Source of the DNA: Sinorhizobium sp. RAC02
GTDB taxonomy: Bacteria; Pseudomonadota; Alphaproteobacteria; Rhizobiales; Rhizobiaceae
Reading direction: 5' to 3'
NCBI RefSeq assembly: GCF_001713395.1
Contig: NZ_CP016450.1
Span: forward strand, 2,108,001 to 2,172,000
Length of the DNA stretch: 64,000 nt
Below are positions 15,875 through 25,390 of the stretch, in pieces. The number at the start of each line of letters is the position of its first letter. Position 1 is the stretch's first letter. The position numbers and the translations under genes are program-made. The notes under the pieces are model-generated. The model searched no databases and was not told where the DNA came from. It worked only from the letters and a program-made list of their open reading frames with translations.

Positions 15875-16942
15875 CTAGTTTCTACCGCCCGCCGTCCGCA
15901 CCAGCCGGTTGATGAAATCCAGCTTCTCCACGACCGGCGGCGGCAGCACGAACGGATAGCTGTCCGGCTGTCCCATGGAACGCTGGATGGCGTTGAGGGC
16001 GACGCTGAGCGGGATCCAGGCTTCGACGAGGCGGCCGGCATTCGGCGCGCGATAGGGATCGAAGTTGACTTCGGCTTCCAGCTCCTCGTGGCCTCTGGGG
16101 TCCGTGTTGAGGCCGAAGGCACGCGCGGTTTCCAGCGTATCGGCGATGTGGAAGAAATGCGCCCAGCACTCGGCGAAGTCCTCTGCCGGATGCGCGCTTG
16201 CATAGGTGCTGATGAAATTCGATGACCAGTCGGCAGGCGGCCCCTGCTCGTAGTTGCGTTGCAGGGCGGCCGCGTAGTCCTCGCGCTCGTCACCGAAGAG
16301 GCGGCGCGCCTCCTCCAGCGTCGCATCGTCTCGAACCAGCAGCGCCCAGTAGAAATGCCCGATCTCGTGGCGGAAATGGCCAAGCAGCGAACGGTATGGC
16401 TCGCCCATGGAGACGCGAACGCTTTCGCGCACCTCGTCATCAGCCTCCGCCGCGCGCAGGCTGATGAGGCCGTCCTCGTGGCCGGTCATGGCGGCGTTGA
16501 CGACGTTGCCGTTCAAGTCCACCTCGTCCGCAAGGAAATCGAAGACCAGACCGCCGTTCGGATCCTCCTCGCGCGTCGGGTGCGGCAGCCCCCAGCGCAG
16601 AATGGAATAGAACAGATGCTGCTGTGCCCCGCCGATGCGCCGCCAGCGCTCCAACCCCTTCGGGTCCGTGGTCGGCACGATGCGGTTATGCCGGCAGGCC
16701 TGGCAGAAGGCATGGGAACTGTCGGCCGGCAGCAGCCAGTTACAGACGTCGTGCGCGGCATTCTCGCAGAACCGATAGACGCCCTCGCCCGGCGCGATCT
16801 TCCAGAAACCGTCGCCCTCCGGCACCAGTGCATGCAGCGTCACGTCCTCGGCGAGGAAACCGAGGGAGGAGCCGCAGCGCACGCAGACACGATTGTCGAA
16901 ATGGATGGTCTGGCCGCAGGTCGTGCAGGTGAAGAGTTTCAT
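15875..16942 (-). CDS. Putative zinc-binding metallopeptidase with zinc ribbon
   Basis: This 355-residue protein starts MKLFTCTTCGQTIHF. The 17-residue upstream extension is not supported. The N-terminus has a CxxC-14-CxxC zinc ribbon (CTTCG...CVRCG) and further cysteine pairs in CENAAHDVC and CQACRHNR. The C-terminal domain holds HEIGHFYW, a HExxH gluzincin/zincin motif, preceded by YRSLLGHFR. A later AEDFAECWAHFFH may give the third ligand. This matches the uncharacterised family annotated as putative zinc-binding peptidase. The substrate is unknown. The protein is cytoplasmic, with no signal peptide. Confidence 0.85.
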   Translation of the reverse strand: MKLFTCTTCGQTIHFDNRVCVRCGSSLGFLAEDVTLHALVPEGDGFWKIAPGEGVYRFCENAAHDVCNWLLPADSSHAFCQACRHNRIVPTTDPKGLERWRRIGGAQQHLFYSILRWGLPHPTREEDPNGGLVFDFLADEVDLNGNVVNAAMTGHEDGLISLRAAEADDEVRESVRVSMGEPYRSLLGHFRHEIGHFYWALLVRDDATLEEARRLFGDEREDYAAALQRNYEQGPPADWSSNFISTYASAHPAEDFAECWAHFFHIADTLETARAFGLNTDPRGHEELEAEVNFDPYRAPNAGRLVEAWIPLSVALNAIQRSMGQPDSYPFVLPPPVVEKLDFINRLVRTAGGRN

Positions 16943-17057
16943 GGCGTTCCCAAATTGCGGTATGGCCTCTTGCAAAATACCCGCATCGACCAATGGCGAT
17001 ACGGGTATTCTTCAGTCGCGAATGCTGGATGACACCGTCGTGTCATCCCGATGTCGA

Positions 17058-17249
17058 TCAGAGGCGATCGACCGCGCCCTTGACGGCATCCTTGGCCTTG
17101 CCGACAGCCTTCTGGGTCTTGCCCTTGGCTTCCTGGCCAGCGCCTTCTGCGCGCAGCTTCGGATTGTCTGTCGCCTTACCGGCGGCCTGCTTGGCCTTGC
17201 CAGCGAGTTCGTTTGCCGTGCCCTTGATCTTGTCGCTCGTGCTACCCAC
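17058..17249 (-). CDS. CsbD-like stress protein
   Basis: This 63-residue, lysine/alanine-rich, helical hydrophilic protein begins [20 protein letters not shown] and repeats the K-A-G-K-A motif. CsbD proteins are general-stress proteins of unknown mechanism; in Bacillus the gene is under sigma-B, and in alphaproteobacteria homologues are often in the EcfG regulon. The start is GTG, with AGGAG eight bases upstream. A 92-base gap separates it from the yqgE gene on the same strand, so it has its own promoter or is read from that gene. Confidence 0.9.
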   Translation of the reverse strand: MGSTSDKIKGTANELAGKAKQAAGKATDNPKLRAEGAGQEAKGKTQKAVGKAKDAVKGAVDRL

Positions 17250-17341
17250 CGTCGTACTCCTGTTGTTCGAGGCGTGTTTTCCACGCGGCAGGACAACGAC
17301 GCAGGCGCCAACAAGTTCCAGGGAAATCCGGACTGCTGTGA

Positions 17342-17947
17342 TCAGGCGTGACCGGCTTCGGCCGACAGCATGGCGGGCTTGATGCCCATGAGGCCGAGCG
17401 CACGCTCGTATTTGCTGTCGAGGTTCTTGTCGAAGATCATCTCTTCCTGCGCCGGGCAGGACAGCCAGCCATTGGCACCGATCTCGTTTTCGATCTGCCC
17501 GGCGCCCCAGCCGGCATAACCGAGCATCATCAAGCCGCGCTGCGGCCCGCGCCCACGCGAAATGGCGCGCACGATATCTAGCGTCGCCGTCAGGCAGATG
17601 TCGTCACTGACAGGAATGCTCGATTCGGACATGTAGTCGTCCGAATGCAGCACGAAGCCGCGGCCGCTCTCGACCGGGCCGCCGGCGCGGATCGGGAAAT
17701 CGCGTGTCGTGCCGGGCAGACGGATGACTTCGTCTTCTTCGACGATATCGAGATGCAGCAGCACGTCGGAGAAGTTCAATTGCTGCGGCCGGTTGATGAT
17801 GAAACCCATCGCGCCATCATCCGAATGGGCGCAGATATAGATGACCGTGCGGGCGAAATTTGCGTCGGCCATGCCCGGCATGGCGATCAGGAACTGACCG
17901 TCAAGGAAGCCGCGTTCTCGTCTGTTTTTCAGAACCGACATAGCCAT
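17342..17947 (-). CDS. YqgE/AlgH family protein (DUF179)
   Basis: This 201-residue cytoplasmic protein has the family hallmarks [43 protein letters not shown] and a late [17 protein letters not shown]. AlgH/YqgE proteins are widespread, and no biochemical activity is agreed. Early work tied AlgH to alginate regulation in Pseudomonas. In rhizobia the gene is commonly next to the DsbD-like gene that is divergent here. The first ATG is used; a second, two codons in, is equally possible. Confidence 0.92.
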   Translation of the reverse strand: MAMSVLKNRRERGFLDGQFLIAMPGMADANFARTVIYICAHSDDGAMGFIINRPQQLNFSDVLLHLDIVEEDEVIRLPGTTRDFPIRAGGPVESGRGFVLHSDDYMSESSIPVSDDICLTATLDIVRAISRGRGPQRGLMMLGYAGWGAGQIENEIGANGWLSCPAQEEMIFDKNLDSKYERALGLMGIKPAMLSAEAGHA

Positions 17948-18120
17948 AATGCCGATAGCCTATCAAAGCGCCGGCAAATGAAAAGCGTTCTTTTCGCCCA
18001 TGCGGAAGACCGGCCCCCGAGGAGAACGACCGGCGGCGAGATGCACGATCAAGCTTTTATGATTGACGCGCGAGCGTTTGCTGCTGGAAAGCGGCGGGGT
18101 CCGGCGCTAGATGTGGATGC

Positions 18121-18906
18121 ATGAAACGCCTGCAAACCGCCGCCCTCGCCCTGCTTTTCCTGCCCTCCGCCGCAATGGCCGCGACCTCTGCCTGGGTCGA
18201 GACGCCGGGCGGCGACGTGCGCCTCGTCACGCTGCCGGCAGCGACGGACGGCACGGTGCGCGCAATGCTCGACATTCGCCTGCACGACGGCTGGAAGACC
18301 TACTGGCGCGATCCGGGCGGCAGCGGCATTCCACCATCGATTGTCGTGACGGGAGCGAATCTCGTCTCGGTCGGCTTTCCCGCACCGAAACGGCTGGGAG
18401 ACGTCGAGAACCACTACATCGGCTATGACAAACCGGTTCGCCTGCCGATGAAGCTGGACAAGGCGGACGGGGCGATCAAGGCGACGGTCTTCCTCGGTGT
18501 GTGCAAGGAAATCTGTATTCCCGTGCAGGCCGAACTGACGGCCGATGCCAGCGCGGAGAGTTTTGCCAATCCGCTCGAGGAGACCGCGATCGCCGGTGCC
18601 GAAGCGACACTTCCCGGTGGCGCGGAAGATGGCTTCCGGCCCCTTTCCGGCCAATGGTCGGCGGACAACAAGATGGTGACGGTGCACTTCGAGGCGCCGG
18701 CGAACGGACCGATGCCGGATGTCTTCCTATCCGGCGCACCTTTCGAGTTCGGCGCCGCCGGCCCGGTCCGCCGCGATGGCGACGCGCTTGTTTCGGACAT
18801 ACCGGTGCTGCACAGGCCGAAAGTCTTCGACCTCGCGAAGAACCCGATCCAGCTGACCCTGCGCGCCGGCGACAAGACGATGGAAAGCCCGCTTGCCATC
18901 GAATGA
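18121..18906 (+). CDS. Periplasmic DsbD alpha-like (DsbC-binding) domain protein
   Basis: This 261-residue protein begins with a signal peptide, MKRLQTAALALLFLPSAAMA. It has an immunoglobulin-like DsbD N-terminal domain with HDGWKTYWRDPG, YDKPVRLPM and the redox-type cysteine pair in GVCKEICIPVQAEL. Full DsbD has membrane and thioredoxin domains; this gene has neither, so it is a stand-alone alpha-domain. It may pass electrons to or from a separate CcdA-type membrane protein, which is inference. It is divergent from yqgE and upstream of a peroxiredoxin gene. The placement of the pair suggests envelope thiol homeostasis. Confidence 0.85.
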   Translation: MKRLQTAALALLFLPSAAMAATSAWVETPGGDVRLVTLPAATDGTVRAMLDIRLHDGWKTYWRDPGGSGIPPSIVVTGANLVSVGFPAPKRLGDVENHYIGYDKPVRLPMKLDKADGAIKATVFLGVCKEICIPVQAELTADASAESFANPLEETAIAGAEATLPGGAEDGFRPLSGQWSADNKMVTVHFEAPANGPMPDVFLSGAPFEFGAAGPVRRDGDALVSDIPVLHRPKVFDLAKNPIQLTLRAGDKTMESPLAIE

Positions 18907-18978
18907 CTGTCGCCTATAGTCCCGTCGCACGGCCTTCCGGCCGCCCGCCATGACGAACGATCTGACAGGAGACGCCTC

Positions 18979-19464
18979 GTGACCATTGCCGTTGGAGACA
19001 AGCTGCCCGCCCTCAAGCTCAAGGAGCGCACGCCGGACGGTCCCGCTGAAATCTCGACCGAAGACCTGTTCAAGGGCAAGCGCGTCGTGCTCTTCGCCGT
19101 TCCGGGCGCTTTCACGCCGACCTGCTCGCTGAACCACCTGCCCGGTTATCTCGAAAACCGTGACGCCATCCTCGCCAAGGGCGTCGACGACATCGCCGTC
19201 GTCGCCGTCAACGACCATCATGTCATGGGCGCCTGGGCCAACTCGACCGGCGGCGCCGGCAAGCTGCGTTTCCTCGCCGACTGGGACGCCGCCTTCACAA
19301 AGGCGCTCGGCATGGATGTCGACCTCTCCGCCGGCACGCTGGGCGTTCGCTCCAAGCGCTACTCCATGCTCGTCGAAGATGGTGTGGTGAAGAGCCTGAA
19401 CGTCGAGGAAAGCCCCGGCCAGGCGACTGTCTCAGGCGCTGCGGCGATGATCGAGCAGCTTTGA
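18979..19464 (+). CDS. Peroxiredoxin, Prx5 type
   Basis: This 161-residue cytosolic thiol peroxidase reduces H2O2 or organic peroxides. The peroxidatic cysteine is C49 in PGAFTPTCSLNHLPGY, a Prx5/AhpE-like signature. No clear second conserved cysteine is present, so it would be of the one-Cys type or resolved by glutathione or glutaredoxin. The start is GTG, with GACAGGAG-like sequence upstream. The gene is 72 bp after the DsbD-like gene and converges on rnhA. Confidence 0.92.
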   Translation: MTIAVGDKLPALKLKERTPDGPAEISTEDLFKGKRVVLFAVPGAFTPTCSLNHLPGYLENRDAILAKGVDDIAVVAVNDHHVMGAWANSTGGAGKLRFLADWDAAFTKALGMDVDLSAGTLGVRSKRYSMLVEDGVVKSLNVEESPGQATVSGAAAMIEQL

Positions 19465-19498
19465 GCCAGCTTTTGGCGGGGGGCGGCAGCGCCCTCCG

Positions 19499-19939
19499 TC
19501 ACCCCCGCTTGAACGGCGCCATGCCGGTGCGGGCGAGTTCGTCGGCGCGTTCATTTTCCGGGTGGCCGGCGTGGCCTTTTACCCAGTGCCATTCGACCTT
19601 GTGGCGCAGACGTGCCGCGTCGAGGGCCTGCCAGAGGTCGCCGTTTTTGACGGGTTTCTTGTCGGCGGTCTTCCAGCCGTTTTTCTTCCAGCCGAAAATC
19701 CACTTCGAAATGCCGTCCATGACGTATTTCGAGTCCGTGTAGAGATCGACCTCGCAGGGCGATTTCAGCGCGTCGAGCGCGGCGACGGCCGCAGAAAGCT
19801 CCATACGGTTGTTGGTGGTCTGGGCCTCGCCGCCGGAGAGTTCCTTCTCGACGTCGCCGTAGCGCAGCACCGCGCCCCAGCCGCCGGGACCCGGATTGCC
19901 CGAGCAGGCGCCGTCTGTGTAGATATCGACATGTTTCAT
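19499..19939 (-). CDS. rnhA: Ribonuclease HI
   Basis: This 146-residue enzyme degrades the RNA strand of RNA-DNA hybrids. The start at [20 protein letters not shown] fits the family length; the earlier in-frame start is inside thrB. Catalytic acidic residues are visible in [11 protein letters not shown] (Asp9), [10 protein letters not shown] and DLYTDSKYV, with the C-terminal [11 protein letters not shown] block containing the catalytic His/Asp. It overlaps thrB by four bases (ATGA), so it is probably translationally coupled, an arrangement common in rhizobia. Confidence 0.96.
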   Translation of the reverse strand: MKHVDIYTDGACSGNPGPGGWGAVLRYGDVEKELSGGEAQTTNNRMELSAAVAALDALKSPCEVDLYTDSKYVMDGISKWIFGWKKNGWKTADKKPVKNGDLWQALDAARLRHKVEWHWVKGHAGHPENERADELARTGMAPFKRG

Positions 19940-20901
19940 CGGGAAAGACCGTATTCCGCAGGGTTTGCGACCTGCCGGTGGAAGCGCAGCTTGCGCAGAT
20001 ATTCGAGCGGGTCCTTCTTCACGACCAGCGCGCCGGGCGGCGTCATCAGCCAATCGTAGAGCCGCGTCAGGAAGAAGCGCAGCGCCGAGCCTCGCGCTAG
20101 GAGCGGTAGCGCGGCAGCCTCTTCATCGGAGAGCGGACGCACGCTTTCGTAGCCGGCGAGCAGTGCCATGCCCTTGGTGAGGTTGAACGCACCGTCCTTC
20201 TCGAAGCACCAGGCATTGAGGCAGATGGCGACGTCGTAGGCGAGCAGGTCGTTGCAGGCGAAGTAGAAGTCGATCAGGCCGGACAGCTCGTCGCCGAGGA
20301 AGAACACGTTGTCCGGGAAGAGATCGGCATGAATGATGCCGGCGGGCAGATCCTTCGGCCAGTTCGCTTCCAGCAATGCCAGTTCGCCGGCGATTTCGTC
20401 CTGCAGGCCCTTTTCCACCTCGTCGGCGCGATCGGCCGACTTATCCCAGAGCAGACGCCAGCCGCCGACGGACAACGCGTTCTTACGGGTGATCTCGAAG
20501 CCTTCTCCCGCCAGATGCATTTCGGCAAGCGCGCGGCCGACCTCGCGGCAATGTTGTGCCGCGGGCTTGCGCAGCCACATGCCTTCGAGGAAGGAAATCA
20601 TCGCGGCCGGGCGGCCGGAGAGTTCGCCGAGCAGCGCGCCGTCATTGCGTGGCAGCGGGAGCGGGCACGACAGGCCACGCTCCGCCAGATGGTGCATCAG
20701 GCCGAGGAAGAACGGCAGGTCGCTGCGGTCGACGCGCTTTTCGTAGAGCGTCAGGATGAAAGCGCCCTTCGTGGTGTGCAGCAGGAAATTGGTGTTCTCC
20801 ACGCCCTCGGCAATGCCCTTGTAGGACGTCAGCGTGCCGGCGTCATAGGCCGTCAGGAAGCGGGAAAGATCGTCTTCGGTGATGTCGGTATAGACGGCCA
20901 C
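19936..20901 (-). CDS. thrB: Homoserine kinase, APH-like (ThrB2) type
   Basis: This 321-residue kinase phosphorylates homoserine, feeding the thrC reaction. Instead of the GHMP fold of E. coli ThrB it has the aminoglycoside-phosphotransferase-like fold: the nucleotide loop [16 protein letters not shown], the catalytic [11 protein letters not shown] and the metal site [10 protein letters not shown]. This is the type used in most rhizobia and pseudomonads. It follows ispH by 63 bp and overlaps rnhA by four bases, suggesting an ispH-thrB-rnhA transcription unit. Confidence 0.95.
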   Translation of the reverse strand: MAVYTDITEDDLSRFLTAYDAGTLTSYKGIAEGVENTNFLLHTTKGAFILTLYEKRVDRSDLPFFLGLMHHLAERGLSCPLPLPRNDGALLGELSGRPAAMISFLEGMWLRKPAAQHCREVGRALAEMHLAGEGFEITRKNALSVGGWRLLWDKSADRADEVEKGLQDEIAGELALLEANWPKDLPAGIIHADLFPDNVFFLGDELSGLIDFYFACNDLLAYDVAICLNAWCFEKDGAFNLTKGMALLAGYESVRPLSDEEAAALPLLARGSALRFFLTRLYDWLMTPPGALVVKKDPLEYLRKLRFHRQVANPAEYGLSR

Positions 20902-20964
20902 GGCGGCTCTCAGGCTTGCGGGGTGAAATCAGGGGTGGAGGCCGGCAAACACGTGTTCGCGGCT

Positions 20965-21972
20965 TCACTCCCCATTGACGAAGGCCATGTCGGCGGAGGT
21001 GAGTTCAATGCTGCGCAGCTCGCGATTGACGAGGAAGTGTTCGTTTTCCTCGACCGTATCGGCAAGCTCCACCACCGCATTGTAGCGGGCGCGAAACGCT
21101 TCAATGATCTCGTTGACGATGACCTCCGGCGCAGATGCGCCAGCCGACAGGCCGACGGTTCTGATATCGCCGATCGTCTCCCAGTCGATTTCCGAGGCGC
21201 GCTGCACCAGCACGGATTTCGTGGCACCGGCCCTGAGCGCCACTTCGACGAGGCGCTTGGAATTCGACGAGTTCGGCGCACCGACAATGAGGAAGAGGTC
21301 GCAGCCGGGCGCAGCCTGCTTGACGGCCTCCTGCCGGTTGGTGGTGGCGTAGCAGATCGAATCGGCGGCGGGTGCGGTGAGATTCGGGAAGCGCTCGTGC
21401 AGGCGCTTGATGACGCCGGCCGTATCATCGACGGAGAGCGTCGTCTGGGTGACGAAGCCGAGATTGTCCGGATCCGGCGGCACGTATCTATCAGCGTCCT
21501 CGACAGTCTCGATGAGGTCGACGGAGCCATCCGGCAGCTGGCCCATCGTGCCGATGACCTCCGGATGGCCGGCATGGCCGATCAGCACGACGTGGCGTCC
21601 AAGCCGCTGGTGGCGCATCGCCTGCTTGTGGACCTTGGAGACGAGCGGGCAGGTCGCGTCGAGATAGAACAGGTTGCGGCTCTCGGCATCTGCCGGAACC
21701 GACTTCGGCACGCCATGGGCGGAGAAGACGACCGGCTGCTTGCGGTGTTCTTCCGGGATCTCGTCGAGTTCCTCGACAAAGATCGCCCCCTTGGCCTCGA
21801 GGCCTTCCACGACATAGCGGTTGTGCACGATCTCGTGGCGCACGTAGACCGGCGCGCCATAGGCCTTCAGCGCCAGCACGACGATCTGGATGGCGCGGTC
21901 GACGCCAGCGCAGAAGCCACGCGGGCCACACAGCCTGATGGTCAAGTCCGAACGGTTTTCAATCATGCGCAT
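20965..21972 (-). CDS. ispH: 4-hydroxy-3-methylbut-2-enyl diphosphate reductase
   Basis: This 335-residue enzyme catalyses the last step of the MEP pathway, producing IPP and DMAPP with a [4Fe-4S] cluster. The three cluster cysteines are in [12 protein letters not shown] (Cys21), [12 protein letters not shown] and [17 protein letters not shown] and the diphosphate-binding [10 protein letters not shown] and GASAPEVIV are intact. It lies three bases after a DUF1304 gene and 63 bases before thrB. The first two methionines, M1 and M3, are both usable. Confidence 0.97.
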   Translation of the reverse strand: MRMIENRSDLTIRLCGPRGFCAGVDRAIQIVVLALKAYGAPVYVRHEIVHNRYVVEGLEAKGAIFVEELDEIPEEHRKQPVVFSAHGVPKSVPADAESRNLFYLDATCPLVSKVHKQAMRHQRLGRHVVLIGHAGHPEVIGTMGQLPDGSVDLIETVEDADRYVPPDPDNLGFVTQTTLSVDDTAGVIKRLHERFPNLTAPAADSICYATTNRQEAVKQAAPGCDLFLIVGAPNSSNSKRLVEVALRAGATKSVLVQRASEIDWETIGDIRTVGLSAGASAPEVIVNEIIEAFRARYNAVVELADTVEENEHFLVNRELRSIELTSADMAFVNGE

Positions 21973-21975
21973 CGG

Positions 21976-22341
21976 TTATCCGGCAATCAGGACAGCAACA
22001 AGGGCGATGGCCGCGGGAAGCGCCTGGATGACGAAAATTTTCCGCGAGGCCGTTGCGCCCCCATATAGGCCGGCGACCACGACCGCGCCAAGGAAAAACA
22101 ATTTGATCTGGTAGGCGAAGGCCGGATCGGGGTGGACGAGCGACCAGAACAGGCCGGCGGCGAGGAAGCCGTTATAGAGGCCCTGGTTGGCGGCGAGTAC
22201 CTTTGTGGCCTCCGCCTGCGTCGGCGTCATGCCGAAGGCCTTGAGGCCCTTGGGCGTCGTCCAGAGGAACATTTCGAGGACGAGGATGTAGACGTGTTCG
22301 AGGGCGATGATCGCCACGAGTATGGTCGCGAGTGTCTGCAT
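21976..22341 (-). CDS. DUF1304 membrane protein
   Basis: This 121-residue protein has four hydrophobic helices: at residues 1-25, about 50-68, 75-93 and 100-120. It begins MQTLATILVAIIALEHVYIL and has the family motif FGMTPTQAEATKVLAANQGLYNGFLAAGL. DUF1304 is an uncharacterised family of integral membrane proteins found across bacteria. It sits between SURF1 (40 bp) and ispH (3 bp). It may be an insertion into the common rhizobial SURF1-ispH pair, which I infer from memory of those gene orders. Confidence 0.88.
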   Translation of the reverse strand: MQTLATILVAIIALEHVYILVLEMFLWTTPKGLKAFGMTPTQAEATKVLAANQGLYNGFLAAGLFWSLVHPDPAFAYQIKLFFLGAVVVAGLYGGATASRKIFVIQALPAAIALVAVLIAG

Positions 22342-22381
22342 GTCTTTGCCCCTTTTGTCCCCTCGCCTTTTCTAAGACATT

Positions 22382-23134
22382 TCAGGACGTCGGGCGATCG
22401 TCTTTTCGCCGGAAGAGCGCGTAGAGCGCGACGCCCACGAGCGCTGCGGCAAGGCCGTACCAGGTTACGGCGTATTGCAGGTGGTTGTTCGGCAGGTCGA
22501 ACTGGGTGACGGCGCCGATCGGCAGACCCTTGGGGTTCAGCGCATCGCCGGCATCGACGAAGAACGGCACCAGCTTGTCGGCCGGGATATCGACGCTCGA
22601 CGCCATGACGCCGAGGTCCTTCCAGTAGAAGATGTTCTTGGAAAGATCGTTGTCCGGCACGATGGAGGACGGCTTTTCGGCAAGGCGGGCGCGGGCGAGA
22701 CCGGTCACGGTCTGCTCGCCCGTCAACTGGCCCTGCTTGCGCATCTCCGGCTCCTTCGCCTCGAAGGGCACAAACCCCCTGTTGACGAAGAGGAAGCGGC
22801 CGTCGGCTAGCTGGAGCGGCGTATAGACGTAATAGCCGGTCTGGCCACGCCAGGTGGCGAAGAAGTGGCGTTCCCGGTTGTTGGCGAAGACGCCCGTCGC
22901 GGTGACCGGGCGGTATTCGATGTCCTCGCCCTTCGCCGCCATCGCCTCGATATCGGCAAGCACCGCCGGGGCCGCGATGCGGCGCTCGGCCATGTCGGCG
23001 AGGAGCTGTTCCTTCCAGTGCAGGCGCTGGAGCTGCCAGGTGCCGAGCGCAAGCAGAATGGCCAGCGCGATGAGGAAGGCGATACCGGCCAGGATCGCCT
23101 TGCCCTTGCCTCCACCCCTGCCCTTGCGCGGCAT
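22382..23134 (-). CDS. SURF1 family cytochrome oxidase assembly protein
   Basis: The protein has two membrane helices, one near the N-terminus (AILAGIAFLIALAILLALG) and one at the C-terminus (WYGLAAALVGVALYALF), with a periplasmic domain between. The family marks GTWQLQRLHWKE, FVNRGFVPF and a late NNHLQYAVTWYGLA are all present. SURF1 aids heme a insertion into subunit I of aa3 oxidase. I chose MPRKGRGGGKGK (250 residues), with GAGG upstream and a 16-base gap from the DUF983 gene. An ATG 16 codons earlier would overlap that gene by 32 bases. Confidence 0.9.
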   Translation of the reverse strand: MPRKGRGGGKGKAILAGIAFLIALAILLALGTWQLQRLHWKEQLLADMAERRIAAPAVLADIEAMAAKGEDIEYRPVTATGVFANNRERHFFATWRGQTGYYVYTPLQLADGRFLFVNRGFVPFEAKEPEMRKQGQLTGEQTVTGLARARLAEKPSSIVPDNDLSKNIFYWKDLGVMASSVDIPADKLVPFFVDAGDALNPKGLPIGAVTQFDLPNNHLQYAVTWYGLAAALVGVALYALFRRKDDRPTS

Positions 23135-23150
23135 ATGGGCTGCCGGCACC

Positions 23151-23534
23151 TCAGCCACGGTCGATCTCGCCCGGCCGGGCATTGTTCTTGTATTGCAGGG
23201 TGATCAGCAGGCCCTTGAGGATGCGTGTCAGCCACAGGCCAAGGCCGATCGCCAGCGGAACCCACAGGATGAAATGCAGCCACATCGGCAGGCCGTAATT
23301 CACCTCCGCCCACAGTGCTGCACCGACGACGATGAAACCGACGATCAGCAGCACGAAGACGACCGGGCCGTCACCGGAATCGGCGAAGGAATAGTCGAGC
23401 CCGCAATTCGTGCAGGCCGGCCGCACCTTCAGCAGGCCGTCGAACAGCTTGCCCTGGCCGCAGCGCGGGCAACAGCCGCGCGCGCCGGCGCTGAAGGGAT
23501 CGACGGGCGGAAAGAGCGCCTTGTCCTCGTCCAT
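23151..23534 (-). CDS. DUF983 membrane protein with zinc ribbon
   Basis: This 127-residue protein begins with a soluble part carrying CCPRCGQGKLFDGLL and CTNCGLDYS, a CxxC-CxxC zinc-ribbon pattern. Two hydrophobic helices follow, VVFVLLIVGFIVVGAALWAE and MWLHFILWVPLAIGLGLWL. DUF983 genes are regularly linked to cytochrome oxidase clusters in alphaproteobacteria, and the function is unresolved. It follows a terminator after ctaE and heads the DUF983-SURF1-DUF1304-ispH unit, with 168 bases of leader. Confidence 0.9.
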   Translation of the reverse strand: MDEDKALFPPVDPFSAGARGCCPRCGQGKLFDGLLKVRPACTNCGLDYSFADSGDGPVVFVLLIVGFIVVGAALWAEVNYGLPMWLHFILWVPLAIGLGLWLTRILKGLLITLQYKNNARPGEIDRG

Positions 23535-23650
23535 GATGCAAGTCCAATCAAACAGGTCTTCCGGCCTAACGGCCGCATTCCCGATAGGTAGCGCCCGCGT
23601 GGCGCCGCGTCCAACCGAAAAGCTGCGACAAAGCGGCCGGGCAGTGCCCC

Positions 23651-23681
23651 AAAAGCAAACGGCCGCATCGCTGCGGCCGTT
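23651..23681 (-). terminator. Rho-independent terminator after ctaE
   Basis: Read on the minus strand, a perfect ten-pair stem AACGGCCGCA/TGCGGCCGTT with a four-base loop is followed by TGCTTTT. It lies about 20 bases after the ctaE stop and marks the end of the oxidase operon proper. Confidence 0.85.
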
Positions 23682-23702
23682 CGGAAGTCTCGTATCGGCT
23701 GA

Positions 23703-24581
23703 TCACATATGAGCGATCGGCGCGCCCCAACCACCCCAGATGTAGATGGAGAAGAAGAGGAAGAGCCAGACGACGTCAACGAAGTGCCAGTACCAGGCGG
23801 CGGCCTCGAAGCCGAAATGCTGCTTCGGGGTGAAGTCGCCGCGCATGGCGCGGATGAGGCAGACGATCAGGAAGATCGTACCGACCAGAACGTGGAAGCC
23901 GTGGAAGCCGGTCGCCATGAAGAAGGTCGCGCCGTAGATCGAATCCTTGAAGGCGAACGGTGCATGGGCGTATTCGTAGGCCTGAACGAAGGAGAACAGC
24001 ACGCCGAGAACGACCGTCAGCGCGAGGCCATTGGTGAGGCCCTTGCGGTCATTGTGCAGCAGCGCATGGTGCGCCCAGGTCACGCAGGTGCCCGAAAGCA
24101 GCAGGATGACGGTGTTGTAGAGCGGCAGGTGCCAGGGATCGAGGACCTCGATGCCCTGCGGCGGCCAGACGCCACCGGTATGCTCGACGCGCGCAGCCTG
24201 GATGGCTTCGCCCGGGAACAGGCTGGCGTCGAAGAAGGCCCAGAACCAGGCGACGAAGAACATCACTTCGGAGGCGATAAACATGATCATGCCGTAGCGC
24301 AGGTGCAGCGCGACGACGCGGGTGTGGTGGCCCTCATGCGCTTCCTTCACCGTGTCCGCCCACCAGGCGTACATGGTGTAGAGCACGATCAGGAGACCGA
24401 TGTAGAAGATCCACGGATTGGCGAGGTTGGCACCGAACAGGTGGAACGCGCCGCCGGAAATGTAGCGCATGTAGCCGATGCCGCCGAGCGCCATGACAAA
24501 GGCGCCGATGGAGGCGAGAAGCGGCCACGGGCTGGGGTCGATGATGTGGTAGTCGTGTTTCTTCTGATGCGCATCGGCCAT
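23703..24581 (-). CDS. ctaE: Cytochrome c oxidase subunit III (aa3)
   Basis: This 292-residue subunit starts [20 protein letters not shown]. The upstream codons to 24620 have no ribosome site, whereas GGGGA precedes this ATG. It has seven membrane helices and the family marks [34 protein letters not shown] and [14 protein letters not shown]. It stabilises the oxidase core and proton uptake. Its neighbour ctaG is 58 bp upstream and its terminator lies just downstream. Confidence 0.96.
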   Translation of the reverse strand: MADAHQKKHDYHIIDPSPWPLLASIGAFVMALGGIGYMRYISGGAFHLFGANLANPWIFYIGLLIVLYTMYAWWADTVKEAHEGHHTRVVALHLRYGMIMFIASEVMFFVAWFWAFFDASLFPGEAIQAARVEHTGGVWPPQGIEVLDPWHLPLYNTVILLLSGTCVTWAHHALLHNDRKGLTNGLALTVVLGVLFSFVQAYEYAHAPFAFKDSIYGATFFMATGFHGFHVLVGTIFLIVCLIRAMRGDFTPKQHFGFEAAAWYWHFVDVVWLFLFFSIYIWGGWGAPIAHM

Positions 24582-24639
24582 TTGCTTATCCCCGAATATA
24601 TCGCGTTCGGCTCCCGGCATAGCCGGAAACGTATGTATT

Positions 24640-25245
24640 TCAAAGCTTGTTCGCGTTGTCCGTCTTCACGTCCACAGCCGAAACCACCGGCTTCGACGCC
24701 TCATGCGGATAGAAGGTATAGGACAGCGTGATCGTGTGGATGCCCTTGGTCTCGACCGGCTTGACGATCTCCGGATCGACAAAGAAGACGACGGGCATGA
24801 TCAGTTCCTCGCCCGGCTTCAGCGTCGTTTCGGTGAAGCAGAAGCACTGGACCTTGTTGAAATAGGCGCCGGCGGCCTGTGGCGTGACGTTGAACGTCGC
24901 CTGGCCGGTCGTCGCTGTCGAGGCCATGTTGCGAGCCTTGTACATGATCTGCACGGTCTCGCCGATCTTCATCTCGACTTCGCGCTGCACCGGCTCGAAA
25001 GTCCAGGCTAGGCCCGGGCCGACATTGGCGTCGAAACGCACCTTGATCTTCTTGTCGAGGATGACATCGGACGCCTGTTCGACGCGCTGCGTCGTGCCGC
25101 CGTAACCCGTCACCTTGCAGAACATTTCGTAGAGCGGCACGGCGGCATAGGCCATTGCGCCCATGCCGATGACGAAGGAACAGCACATCGCGACGACCGC
25201 GCCGTTGCCCATTCTCGTCTTTTCAGTCTTTTTCGTCTCGCTCAT
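24640..25245 (-). CDS. ctaG: Cytochrome c oxidase assembly protein CtaG/Cox11
   Basis: This 201-residue Cox11-type protein has one N-terminal membrane helix ([27 protein letters not shown]) and a periplasmic immunoglobulin-like domain. The copper-binding motif [14 protein letters not shown] is present, as is YNKV-like FNKVQ just before it. It delivers Cu(B) to subunit I. It follows the small coxF-type gene by two bases and precedes ctaE, the standard alphaproteobacterial order. Confidence 0.96.
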   Translation of the reverse strand: MSETKKTEKTRMGNGAVVAMCCSFVIGMGAMAYAAVPLYEMFCKVTGYGGTTQRVEQASDVILDKKIKVRFDANVGPGLAWTFEPVQREVEMKIGETVQIMYKARNMASTATTGQATFNVTPQAAGAYFNKVQCFCFTETTLKPGEELIMPVVFFVDPEIVKPVETKGIHTITLSYTFYPHEASKPVVSAVDVKTDNANKL

Positions 25246-25247
25246 GT

Positions 25248-25388
25248 TCAGCCCACCATTCCGCCGGCGAACTTCACCAGCGTGACAATGTAGAACAGCA
25301 CGACGAGGCCCAGCAGCACCACGCCGAGCGCAATGTTGCGGCCGCGGCGAGACTTCTTCTGGCGTTCCGTGAGATTTACCGTTTCCAT
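25248..25388 (-). CDS. Small membrane protein of the oxidase operon (CoxF-like)
   Basis: This 46-residue protein reads [20 protein letters not shown], then one membrane helix, [20 protein letters not shown], and a short FAGGMVG tail. A short basic N-terminal segment precedes a single helix, as in the small coxF or subunit-IV-like proteins encoded between ctaB and ctaG in rhizobia. It starts two bases after ctaB ends and stops two bases before ctaG starts. A role in assembly or in the small oxidase subunit is inferred only from context. A longer overlapping frame through ctaB is a shadow. Confidence 0.82.
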   Translation of the reverse strand: METVNLTERQKKSRRGRNIALGVVLLGLVVLFYIVTLVKFAGGMVG

Positions 25389-25390
25389 GA